Positions 57,276-64,000 of a stretch of DNA of 64,000 bases are shown piece by piece. The translations under genes and the position numbers were made by a program. How positions within the stretch are numbered: position 1 is the first letter of the stretch; each line of letters starts with the position of its first letter. Below the pieces are notes generated by a model that worked only from the letters and a program-made list of their open reading frames with translations, made no database searches and had not been told where the DNA came from. The stretch comes from Nitrosomonas sp. Nm84 (lineage in GTDB: Bacteria; Pseudomonadota; Gammaproteobacteria; Burkholderiales; Nitrosomonadaceae). The stretch is taken from assembly GCF_003201565.1 (NCBI RefSeq), contig NZ_QJJP01000005.1, forward strand, positions 1-64,000. Direction: 5' to 3'.

Positions 57276-57434
57276 TAGCGAGCAAACGCAAGATTGAAAT
57301 ATTACGTGCGACGATTATTGCTACATCCTTACATCTTACAAAATTAGATTGGCAAAATGAAGAATATACCCTTTTTATAAAAAGGGATATATATTTATAA
57401 TGAAATATATTTCTGGATAAGATAAGAAGAAAAA

Positions 57435-57905
57435 TCAAGAGCGTTTGTTGCTGATCTGTGAGTAGTTACAGTTATTGGAACCGCTGCAAAAATTAGGATT
57501 CGGATCGCGCACCAACCTCGGCCAACGATCATGTATCCAGGCATATTCAAGCGGTGTGGCAATGGTCACCACGTAAACCCGCAGCTCATTATCTCTTTCT
57601 GCCAGTAACCCTTGAATCACCATGCTTGTATCCAAGGGTATCCAGTGGGATTCGTTATTCTGATCTTTCTCCATGAACCGGTTAGCAACAATTAATACCG
57701 GTCTTGGGTGCCAGGGTTTCCATTTGCCGCTTTTAATGGAACTGAGTCGTGCCCAGCCACCATTGGGAAATTTACCAATAGCTTCATCCTTGCGTCTACC
57801 CCAGGTTACCCAGGTAACATTGCCATCTCGTAGCCGCACAGGCAAACTTGCCCCTGGCTGCGGGAAATAAATCTTCTGGTCCTGGTATTCAATGCCGCCA
57901 CACAT
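57435..57905 (-). CDS. Short SRAP-domain protein (YedK/HMCES-related)
   Basis: SRAP proteins bind abasic sites in single-stranded DNA through Cys2. This 156-residue version keeps Cys2 (MCGG), a Glu in FMEKD (E79, matching the YedK Glu105 region) and the His of IHDRWP (H125, matching His160), but the Asn of the NAR motif is replaced by Trp (GGWARLS, W51), and it is about 70 residues shorter than YedK. It begins 14 bases after the RadC-like gene and is part of that operon. A role in protecting transferred single-stranded DNA is inferred. Confidence 0.72.
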   Translation of the reverse strand: MCGGIEYQDQKIYFPQPGASLPVRLRDGNVTWVTWGRRKDEAIGKFPNGGWARLSSIKSGKWKPWHPRPVLIVANRFMEKDQNNESHWIPLDTSMVIQGLLAERDNELRVYVVTIATPLEYAWIHDRWPRLVRDPNPNFCSGSNNCNYSQISNKRS

Positions 57906-57919
57906 ACGAATCCTGTCCG

Positions 57920-59044
57920 TTATCGACTGCGCCCTTTGTTCTTTGTGTTTTTGGTTAAACCGCCCTCTTCCGTCACAAAGGCTCTGGGCTTTCTGGAAAT
58001 GGCACTTACTTCCTCGGGTATCGATGCCAATAACCTTTCTTCTCTCAAAGAACGATAACTCAGCCCTTCCGTTGCTATCACATCCCTTAATATGCCAGCT
58101 TCACATGCCTTAAATAAGATGGGATGTCTAAAATCATTAACATTGGTGACGGCAAATACCATATTGACGCCAGAATTGCGTGCAAAATTCTGTAATCGTG
58201 CCAGTAACAGATTCTGAGGGCGATTAAGTACAGATAGCGGCAGCTCACTTAGCGATGATACAAAACCTTTTGCATTGATACCGACCAAACTAAAAAACTG
58301 ATCCCGTTGTTTTAAGTCATGGCCAATCTTCGCAAGATCCTGCGGTGCGGCTATTTTTTCCAGAAGTAATTCATGGCTTTTATAATGATTACTTTGATAA
58401 CCCCCTGCCCGATCACCCATCCAATCCACAAAATCCACCTTGCCCATATTATCAATGACACTGTATTGGCTGGTATTGATCACGATATGGCCTTTGAATC
58501 CTGAAACGAGTAACGCAAGTTTTTGTGTAAATTTGATATCATGACTCGATGGCGTAGCATTGCCCGATGGATGATTGTGCAATATCCAGTAACCATCCGC
58601 TTTAACCTGGCATTTGGTCTTTTCTACCCAAACATCCAGATCATCATTGCCACGTCCGATTCTTTCCAGATAGACTGAGCCCGGTAATCGGGAACTCACA
58701 GCCGTATGATGAACGATGCGATTCATGCGGGTGTAGAAGATTCGTAGCGTTTCATAACGCGGATCGCGCAATATTTGCGCCATTACTGCCAGATCCCGAC
58801 CAGACGCAATGGATTGGTTCAGGAAAGTGGTGCCGCCTTTTTCTCGGAAGTCTTTCGGGAAATCACAACCCAGTAAGGTGCCACCGGCCCATCGAGCATG
58901 AGCTTCAAGCAGTTCTGTATAGGCAGATCGCCCCGCTTCCTTTTGTTTTTCGGTAGTGTCAGGACGAGTCTCAATTTTTTCATAAAGATCACCTTCATCA
59001 TGACTGGATGGGTTTACAGGGATTTTTAGTAAATCATCGCGCAT
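57920..59044 (-). CDS. RadC-like JAB/MPN domain protein
   Basis: The 374-residue protein has a central JAB (MPN+) metalloprotease-like domain of the RadC type, with the metal motif HNHPSGNATPSSHD at about residues 180-193 and a Glu upstream. RadC-like proteins are common on plasmids and integrative elements, where their function is not settled. The flanking N- and C-terminal parts of about 120 and 150 residues are not recognised. It lies 19 bases after the ArdC fusion gene and just before the SRAP gene. Confidence 0.78.
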   Translation of the reverse strand: MRDDLLKIPVNPSSHDEGDLYEKIETRPDTTEKQKEAGRSAYTELLEAHARWAGGTLLGCDFPKDFREKGGTTFLNQSIASGRDLAVMAQILRDPRYETLRIFYTRMNRIVHHTAVSSRLPGSVYLERIGRGNDDLDVWVEKTKCQVKADGYWILHNHPSGNATPSSHDIKFTQKLALLVSGFKGHIVINTSQYSVIDNMGKVDFVDWMGDRAGGYQSNHYKSHELLLEKIAAPQDLAKIGHDLKQRDQFFSLVGINAKGFVSSLSELPLSVLNRPQNLLLARLQNFARNSGVNMVFAVTNVNDFRHPILFKACEAGILRDVIATEGLSYRSLREERLLASIPEEVSAISRKPRAFVTEEGGLTKNTKNKGRSR

Positions 59045-59063
59045 TGTGCTGTGTTCCTGTCGG

Positions 59064-61457
59064 TTATTGCGTCAGTGCGCGTTTTTGTTTTTTTCCTTCC
59101 ACGTCTGGTTGTGCAATATCTGTACGAAGTTGCGACATTTGTTCCATGTTTTGCCGAATGATTCGTTCAACAACCGATCCAACTTGGCGTTTAACCGCCT
59201 CAATACCCAGCGTACTTTTATTGGCCAGATCATTAAAATCACTGAGTTTCAGTGACACTTGCTCATCAGGTGCAAAAGTCGGAAAAACTGCCACACCATT
59301 CACCACTTTTGCAGCTTCGATGGCTTTTTCTCGGCCTGGATTGATGCCATTGACTGATTCCTGGAGGAAATCATCATCTCCGGCGATCACAATGGGTTTG
59401 TGCGGGTATTTTTCATGCAGGACTTGAGCCACCTTGGACAAATTGCCTGAATCAAACGCGGCAACTACGGGAGCATCCAGGGCTTGGGATAGCGTGTCTG
59501 CAGTCGCATAGCCTTCTGAGATCACGATGGCAGGTGCTGCATCCAGTGCGCTCAATCCCCTGTTCTCAGCATCGACCACATGGAAATGGCTCTCCTTTTT
59601 ACTACCCGTTACAAAAAACTTGGCGCCACTCGGTTGTATTGTTTGCACTGTCCAGGTTTGTCCATTGATGTCTTGCGCCGACAGTAATAAATCACCGGCT
59701 GTTAAAACGATGTTACTGGGGTTTTCTTCACGCAATGCCTTGGCTTCCTTCCAGTCTTTAGCAATTTTGATCATAGAATCCGCGGGCAAAGCATCGGCAT
59801 TCTCAGGTACGATTCTCAAGTTCCACGGGCGCGCATTCTTATCCGATAGGTAAGGATGGAAAGGGTCTGCAATTGGTGCGATTAGCAGCAATTCCTTGAC
59901 TGCTGCAGCCACTTTCAATTGCTGCTCATGCAGCTCGACTTTTCTGTTTTGCTGCTTGATCGCGGCCTGTGTCACAAAGGCTGCTTTTTGTTCGTCTGTG
60001 AGCGAATATCCTTTGGCCTTCCAGTGCGCCTCGATACCGGTTCGGTTATTCTTGAAATAACCGGCAGGATGACCATCCAGGTGCGCGACATAGAAACCGG
60101 ATTTCTCGCTCGCCTTGTCACCGGCAACCTTGATTCTGTGTGTGCTGCCATCCATTGCAGGATGATTACCGTCAATAATGCAATTGTTGGCACGTAACAA
60201 TTCAGCAAATTCCGCTTCAGGATTCAAGGCGGGTTCCTGTTGTGCGGATACATTCTCCGGCAACCAGCGCTGTAATGCGCTTATGTCAGCATTCTTGCCT
60301 ACATACCAGGATTTGGCGGCATTGTCCCAGTTCGCACCCGCCGCTTTGGCCTGGTCTTTTTCCTTAAAAGGAACGACCAGATATTGGCGTGTAGTTATGC
60401 CTTGTTTTTCAGGAGCTTCTTTGCTGGATAGTTTCGATTCAAGTTCACTGGAGGGGTTTTTGTCCATTTCGTTCGCCTTACTCTGTAAATTCTGCTCTGT
60501 ATCCATTATCAATGATTGCGCCAGCATTATGGGCTGGTCCAAATTGTCTTGCTCCTGAACCACTTCCTGCGTCCGTGATAATGATAGTACGTAATCCTGA
60601 ATTTTTTCAGCATCAGCTGCCGCACGAAAAATCTCTTTCGGATCTTGTTCCAGTACTTTTATCCATGAACCCACATAAGCAGCATGTTGCCCTGGATCAT
60701 GGCCGATTCCCAGTTCACTGCCTAAAATCATGCTGGCAATCTCAGCGCGTAATTCTTCTTTCGCGTAGCCTTCGCTGCCGAATGGGTTAGATAAGTCACG
60801 ATTTAAGCGCAATTCATGGCCGCTCCAGTGACCCAGCTCATGTAGCGCTGTGGCGTAATAGCGATCGGGGGTTGGAAACTGGTGTTTGTGCGGCAAATGG
60901 ATACTGTCTGTGGCCGGACGGTAAAATGCACGATCGGATTCCCCGTGCTTGATGACCGCATTTGAGGCTTGTAATATCTCTTCAGCCCGATCAATCGGAT
61001 TCCAGTCCGGTGTTTTAATTTCAAGCTGGGGCAGATTATCAATCTGCTCGCCATTAAATACTGTGGCGTAAAACGCTCTTGGGCGTTCAAGTTTTACCTG
61101 TTCTTTAATTTGCTGACCCTCACTGTCGAGAACAGAATTGCCGTTGGCATCTTTTTGGGTGCGATCTTCGGTGAATTTCCAATATTGTACCTGCGTGCCC
61201 TGCTCGCCTTTGCGCACCTGGGCGCCAATGCTCACTGCCTGCTTGAACGTCAACCAGCGCGGATCAGAATAGGATCGGCTCATCAGGTTCAGGGTATTAA
61301 TGCCTCGATAGCGCTTATTTGTGGTGGGATTGTGGGGTAATGTCAAAAGCGGATCACCCGGCTTCCATGGCTTTTGCCACGGTGCGGTGCCCTGCTTTAA
61401 TTGCTCAATCAGGTTTTCGGCCACTTGTTCATGAAAAGCTTTCTTAATTGGCTTCAT
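59064..61457 (-). CDS. ArdC-like / zincin / Toprim multidomain protein (TraC-primase-like)
   Basis: The 797-residue protein has an ArdC-type N-terminal single-stranded-DNA-binding domain (about 5-130: [33 protein letters not shown]), a zincin metallopeptidase-like domain with HELGHWSGH (about 215), a DUF5710-type domain (about 355-400: [18 protein letters not shown]), and a Toprim domain (about 645-745: [25 protein letters not shown]). ArdC of plasmid pSa resembles the N-terminus of RP4 TraC1 primase, so a transferred antirestriction/primase protein is likely. It overlaps the small gene before it by 4 bases. Confidence 0.82.
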   Translation of the reverse strand: MKPIKKAFHEQVAENLIEQLKQGTAPWQKPWKPGDPLLTLPHNPTTNKRYRGINTLNLMSRSYSDPRWLTFKQAVSIGAQVRKGEQGTQVQYWKFTEDRTQKDANGNSVLDSEGQQIKEQVKLERPRAFYATVFNGEQIDNLPQLEIKTPDWNPIDRAEEILQASNAVIKHGESDRAFYRPATDSIHLPHKHQFPTPDRYYATALHELGHWSGHELRLNRDLSNPFGSEGYAKEELRAEIASMILGSELGIGHDPGQHAAYVGSWIKVLEQDPKEIFRAAADAEKIQDYVLSLSRTQEVVQEQDNLDQPIMLAQSLIMDTEQNLQSKANEMDKNPSSELESKLSSKEAPEKQGITTRQYLVVPFKEKDQAKAAGANWDNAAKSWYVGKNADISALQRWLPENVSAQQEPALNPEAEFAELLRANNCIIDGNHPAMDGSTHRIKVAGDKASEKSGFYVAHLDGHPAGYFKNNRTGIEAHWKAKGYSLTDEQKAAFVTQAAIKQQNRKVELHEQQLKVAAAVKELLLIAPIADPFHPYLSDKNARPWNLRIVPENADALPADSMIKIAKDWKEAKALREENPSNIVLTAGDLLLSAQDINGQTWTVQTIQPSGAKFFVTGSKKESHFHVVDAENRGLSALDAAPAIVISEGYATADTLSQALDAPVVAAFDSGNLSKVAQVLHEKYPHKPIVIAGDDDFLQESVNGINPGREKAIEAAKVVNGVAVFPTFAPDEQVSLKLSDFNDLANKSTLGIEAVKRQVGSVVERIIRQNMEQMSQLRTDIAQPDVEGKKQKRALTQ

Positions 61458-61669
61458 TTCGCCCTCACCTGCAGTTGATCCATAGTGCTATCCAGCGCGT
61501 CTTGTTCACTTAAAGCACTTTCCTCAAAAGCTCCCAGTCTTTCAGCCTCCTGAGGGTCAAATTCAGCCTGAAAACCGGGTGTTTCCATATCTTGCAGCTT
61601 TTCGTCTATCACGGAGTCCATTATTTTCAGATCTGTTTCCAATGCTGGGGTTTCGGGTTTGTTCATCAT
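61454..61669 (-). CDS. Small acidic protein of the conjugative module
   Basis: The 71-residue product is rich in Glu and Asp (about one residue in four), predicted helical and without membrane segment. Its stop overlaps the start of the ArdC fusion gene (ATGA), so they are translationally coupled. A good ribosome binding site (GGAG) precedes its ATG. No family is recognised; an acidic partner or DNA mimic is possible but unsupported. Confidence 0.6.
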   Translation of the reverse strand: MMNKPETPALETDLKIMDSVIDEKLQDMETPGFQAEFDPQEAERLGAFEESALSEQDALDSTMDQLQVRAK

Positions 61670-61721
61670 TTACTCCTTCATTTCTGCTCTATTCCCACAA
61701 AGATTTCATAGGATTTTTGCC

Positions 61722-61793
61722 TGTCATTTAGGCGGAACTCAAATGACATTAGCGTTGCGTAACATAGGCCGGTTATTCACAGTTCTATCCACA
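61722..61793. promoter_or_regulatory. Inverted repeat and two DnaA-box-like sequences
   Basis: TGTCATTT (61722-61729) and AAATGACA (61741-61748) form an 8-bp inverted repeat. TTATTCACA (61773-61781) fits the DnaA-box consensus TTATNCACA, and CTATCCACA (61785-61793) differs from it at one base. The gap of 139 bases between the acidic protein and the transglycosylase could contain an operator or an origin-like site of the mobile element. Confidence 0.35.
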
Positions 61794-61808
61794 GGATTTG
61801 TGAGTAAT

Positions 61809-62252
61809 TTATTTTTTTGGGTTTAACGGTGCCCTGAAACGATCTTCCAGCCAATCAGCCCATTGAGTGGCTTTAGCCATCAAATCAGCCCGATAGGTCG
61901 CATTGACTTTTGGCGTACGTGAATGATAATTGGACGCTTTTGTCCACACATCGCCTTTATCCTGCTTAATATGCAGGCGGATTCGCCAGGCGGCCAGCTC
62001 ATAGGGATAGCAACCAGGCAGTGCTGCATCACTGGGAGTGATCCCGTATCGTGCTAAATCGCTCAAATAGGCCGTATTGAATTGCATCGAACCGACATCA
62101 TGGGTTCCATTGCGGTTACTCACCCATTGTCCCGGTTTGCCTCCTTCTTTTTCCGCAATGGCCAAAAGTATATTGGCCGGTATTTCGTACTTGATCGCCG
62201 CCGTGATTGAACACACGATTCTATCCTGCTGATCGGGTGGCAGATCCATCAT
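61809..62252 (-). CDS. VirB1-like lytic transglycosylase
   Basis: The 147-residue protein has the SLT fold start ITAAIKYEIPANILLAIAEKEGG with the probable catalytic Glu, then DVGSMQFNTAYLSDLA and a NYHSRTP segment. It would open peptidoglycan locally so that the conjugation channel can be built. No signal peptide is visible at this start, which is unusual for a periplasmic enzyme. It lies 3 bases after the OmpA-type gene, ahead of the ArdC module. Confidence 0.78.
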   Translation of the reverse strand: MMDLPPDQQDRIVCSITAAIKYEIPANILLAIAEKEGGKPGQWVSNRNGTHDVGSMQFNTAYLSDLARYGITPSDAALPGCYPYELAAWRIRLHIKQDKGDVWTKASNYHSRTPKVNATYRADLMAKATQWADWLEDRFRAPLNPKK

Positions 62253-62255
62253 GGA

Positions 62256-62990
62256 TTAATGCGCCGGTTGCTGAATATATCGTTGCTGATCCTGATCCTG
62301 CGGCAGTTCTTGTTCTTGTACTTGTGGCTGCTGTTGTGGTGGCTGTGGTTGCGCTTCTTTCACCAGAATCTCGACACGACGATTTTTTGCCCTGTTTTCA
62401 GGGGAAGTGTTGGGTGCCACCGGCTCAGCAGAACCGCGACCATCAATACTGATACGATTGGATGTAATGCCCTGACTTACCAGATATTCACGTGTACTGG
62501 CAGCACGATTGACCGATAAGGGGTTATTAATGGCATCATTGCCGGTATCATCGGTATAACCGATAATGGTTACCTGAGAATCTGGATTACTTATGAGTCC
62601 TGCGGTCAGGCTATTGAGTACCGGATGCATTTCGGGTTTTATGGTGGATTGCCCGGTATCAAAGGAAATATCGCTGGGAACATTGACTTTTAGCTGATTG
62701 TCAGCGGTTTGAGTCACAGAAACCTTTGTGCCTTCGGTCGCCGCTTCCATTTTCCTTTTTTGTTCTTCCATCCGGTTGGACCAGATATAGCCCCCCACTG
62801 CACCGACACCCGCACCAATTCCTGCACCCAGCGCCGGGTCTCCGGCTATGGCGCCGATAATGGCCCCAACCGCGGCACCTGCACCCGTACCCATGGCGGT
62901 GCCTTTTGCTGTGCTTTGCTGGGATTCGCTCATAGTGGCACAGCCACCCAGAAAAAACAGTAACGCCAAAAATGTAAGTAATTTTTTCAT
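62256..62990 (-). CDS. OmpA-family lipoprotein with glycine zipper
   Basis: The 244-residue protein has a lipobox (LGGC, Cys about residue 17), a glycine-zipper region (GTGAGAAVGAIIGAIAGDPALG, in two GxxxG-rich blocks, about 30-70) and an OmpA/MotB-like peptidoglycan-binding domain (about 105-212) with YTDDTGNDAINNPLSVNRA and NRRVEILV. A Gln/Pro-rich tail ends the protein. It would connect the outer membrane to peptidoglycan. Its place between trbL and the transglycosylase suggests it supports the mating channel, in the position where TrbK or similar lipoproteins may stand. Confidence 0.82.
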   Translation of the reverse strand: MKKLLTFLALLFFLGGCATMSESQQSTAKGTAMGTGAGAAVGAIIGAIAGDPALGAGIGAGVGAVGGYIWSNRMEEQKRKMEAATEGTKVSVTQTADNQLKVNVPSDISFDTGQSTIKPEMHPVLNSLTAGLISNPDSQVTIIGYTDDTGNDAINNPLSVNRAASTREYLVSQGITSNRISIDGRGSAEPVAPNTSPENRAKNRRVEILVKEAQPQPPQQQPQVQEQELPQDQDQQRYIQQPAH

Positions 62991-63016
62991 GGTTATATTC
63001 CCTTTGTTTGAGGGTA

Positions 63017-64000
63017 TTAGTAGGATTTCTGTGCTGGTGACTTAAAAGGATAGTTTGATACGCCCTTACTTTTGCTTGGTGCGCTGAATTCTCCCTCTCC
63101 TGCTACCGAAGCTGCCGACTTAACAGCATCTATTGCACTATTGCCTCCACCTAATATTGATGCAACCGACGATATCGCTCCCGCTGCCTTAGAGAGTCCC
63201 ATGCTAGCAACGGCCATCGATGTGGCTGCCGCACCGATGACATGACCTCCACCATAATTACCAACCCCTCCCGCATTAATACTGCTACCGGTAATAATTC
63301 CGGCTATCATGGGCGGTAGTTTTGAAATCAAAACATAAAACGCAATCACAAAAATTAACATGACACCCAATTCTTCAAAGTTCATGATGTTTTGATTCAT
63401 TTTTCCATAATAGTTAATCAGAAAATCACTACCAATCCCAACGATCAAAGTCATGACCATTAACTGAATACCGATCCCCAAAACTGTTTTAAAGTAGTTA
63501 ATGGCGAAATCAGTCGTCCAGCGCGAGCCACCAAAACCTAATAAGAAAATACCTGCGTATAAGAGTACCCAGGAAGAAATTAGCAGCAACAACATGTTGA
63601 CTGCGATGACCGCGAGAATAATTAGGATAATGAGTGAAAGAATGATGGCTAGTAGGCTGTCAATTGGACTTAGAACGTTTAAATTATCGTACCCTAGTCT
63701 AAATATTTGAAAGCCTATATCCATTACATTACCGTGCCCTGACCCAGTCATCCCTGAAGCCTGATTACCCAATACCTGCATGGATTCAATAATGGTTCCA
63801 CCAATATTGTGTCCTGACACAGCATTGCTCAGTAACCAGAAGAAAAATCCCGTAAATATTATAAATCGAGTAAATTCCGCAAAGAAATCTCCAAGATCAG
63901 CCTTGCGTAGAATCATCATGCCAAACGTCCACACCATCGAAATTAACACCAGCGTCCAGAATAGACGTGTTGCTGCCGCTTCCAGGGCGGTATGCCAGTT
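63017..64000 (-). CDS. trbL: Conjugative transfer protein TrbL (N-terminus outside window)
   Basis: The frame is open from the window edge (NWHTALEAAATRLFW) and runs to the stop at 63017, giving at least 327 residues. Five to six membrane segments (about 15-35, 55-75, 130-175 and 195-250) are followed by a Gly/Ala/Ser-rich tail, as in TrbL/VirB6 proteins of P-type (Trb) type IV secretion. FLLGFGGSRWTTDFAINYF is a typical TrbL segment. It forms part of the inner-membrane translocation channel. The neighbours at the right, not visible here, are expected to be trbJ/trbE or trbF/G/I-type genes. Confidence 0.88.
   Translation of the reverse strand, partial: NWHTALEAAATRLFWTLVLISMVWTFGMMILRKADLGDFFAEFTRFIIFTGFFFWLLSNAVSGHNIGGTIIESMQVLGNQASGMTGSGHGNVMDIGFQIFRLGYDNLNVLSPIDSLLAIILSLIILIILAVIAVNMLLLLISSWVLLYAGIFLLGFGGSRWTTDFAINYFKTVLGIGIQLMVMTLIVGIGSDFLINYYGKMNQNIMNFEELGVMLIFVIAFYVLISKLPPMIAGIITGSSINAGGVGNYGGGHVIGAAATSMAVASMGLSKAAGAISSVASILGGGNSAIDAVKSAASVAGEGEFSAPSKSKGVSNYPFKSPAQKSY

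Overview
This window looks like a chromosome segment of a betaproteobacterium of the Nitrosomonas type. That is an inference from three things: the ftsK-lolA-rarA-serS block, a complete urease operon with its own urea transporter, and a heavy investment in iron and nickel uptake. No ammonia or hydroxylamine oxidation gene lies in the window, so genus level is not proven. Base composition is moderate and intergenic DNA is AT-rich.

Layout. 1-190 is the tail of an IS481-type insertion sequence. 265-8.1 kb is an iron block read leftward: a Fur-box-preceded secreted repeat protein of unknown function, a Fiu-like catecholate siderophore receptor, the ferredoxin Bfd, and tonB-exbB-exbD. Three Fur-box-like palindromes lie in this block. 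8.1-22 kb is housekeeping: an RDD protein, a GGDEF-like protein with a destroyed signature, ftsK, lolA, rarA, serS, a helical protein, rdgC, a DUF2007/zinc-ribbon protein, a vanadium-haloperoxidase-type protein and tex. 22.6-24.7 kb holds a STAS-less SulP anion transporter behind six direct repeats spaced exactly 11 bp apart, which run up to a TATAAT box. This is the most striking regulatory signal in the window.

24.9-38.7 kb reads as one nickel and urea locus. It contains a decayed IS3 element, a cluster A-I metal ABC transporter, a TonB-dependent receptor, the nickel sensor NikR, a urea transporter, ureDABCEFG, and an outer-membrane porin placed as the first gene of the urease operon. The proposed logic is that outer-membrane receptor plus ABC importer supply Ni(II), NikR senses it, porin plus urea channel bring in urea, and urease releases ammonia. 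Nickel as the ABC and receptor substrate is inferred from context only.

39-52.3 kb is again backbone: purC/purK/purE, an orphan ExbD, sodB, hisG, hisD, a SpoU methyltransferase, an NrfJ-like periplasmic protein, small proteins, uvrB, an aspartate-type aminotransferase and flhC. At 52,372 an IS66 element (2,363 bp, three genes) cuts flhD so that only its last 15 codons remain. The IS66 has no target duplication and the flhD 5' part is not on its other side, so this is a rearrangement junction.

54.7-64 kb is accessory DNA. It carries a Ycf48/BNR-repeat protein, a lipase-type lipoprotein, and then a leftward conjugative-element module: a short SRAP protein, a RadC-like JAB protein, an ArdC/zincin/Toprim fusion, a small acidic protein, a VirB1-like transglycosylase, an OmpA-type lipoprotein and the start-truncated TrbL. 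The element continues past the right edge. No tRNA, rRNA or CRISPR array was recognised.
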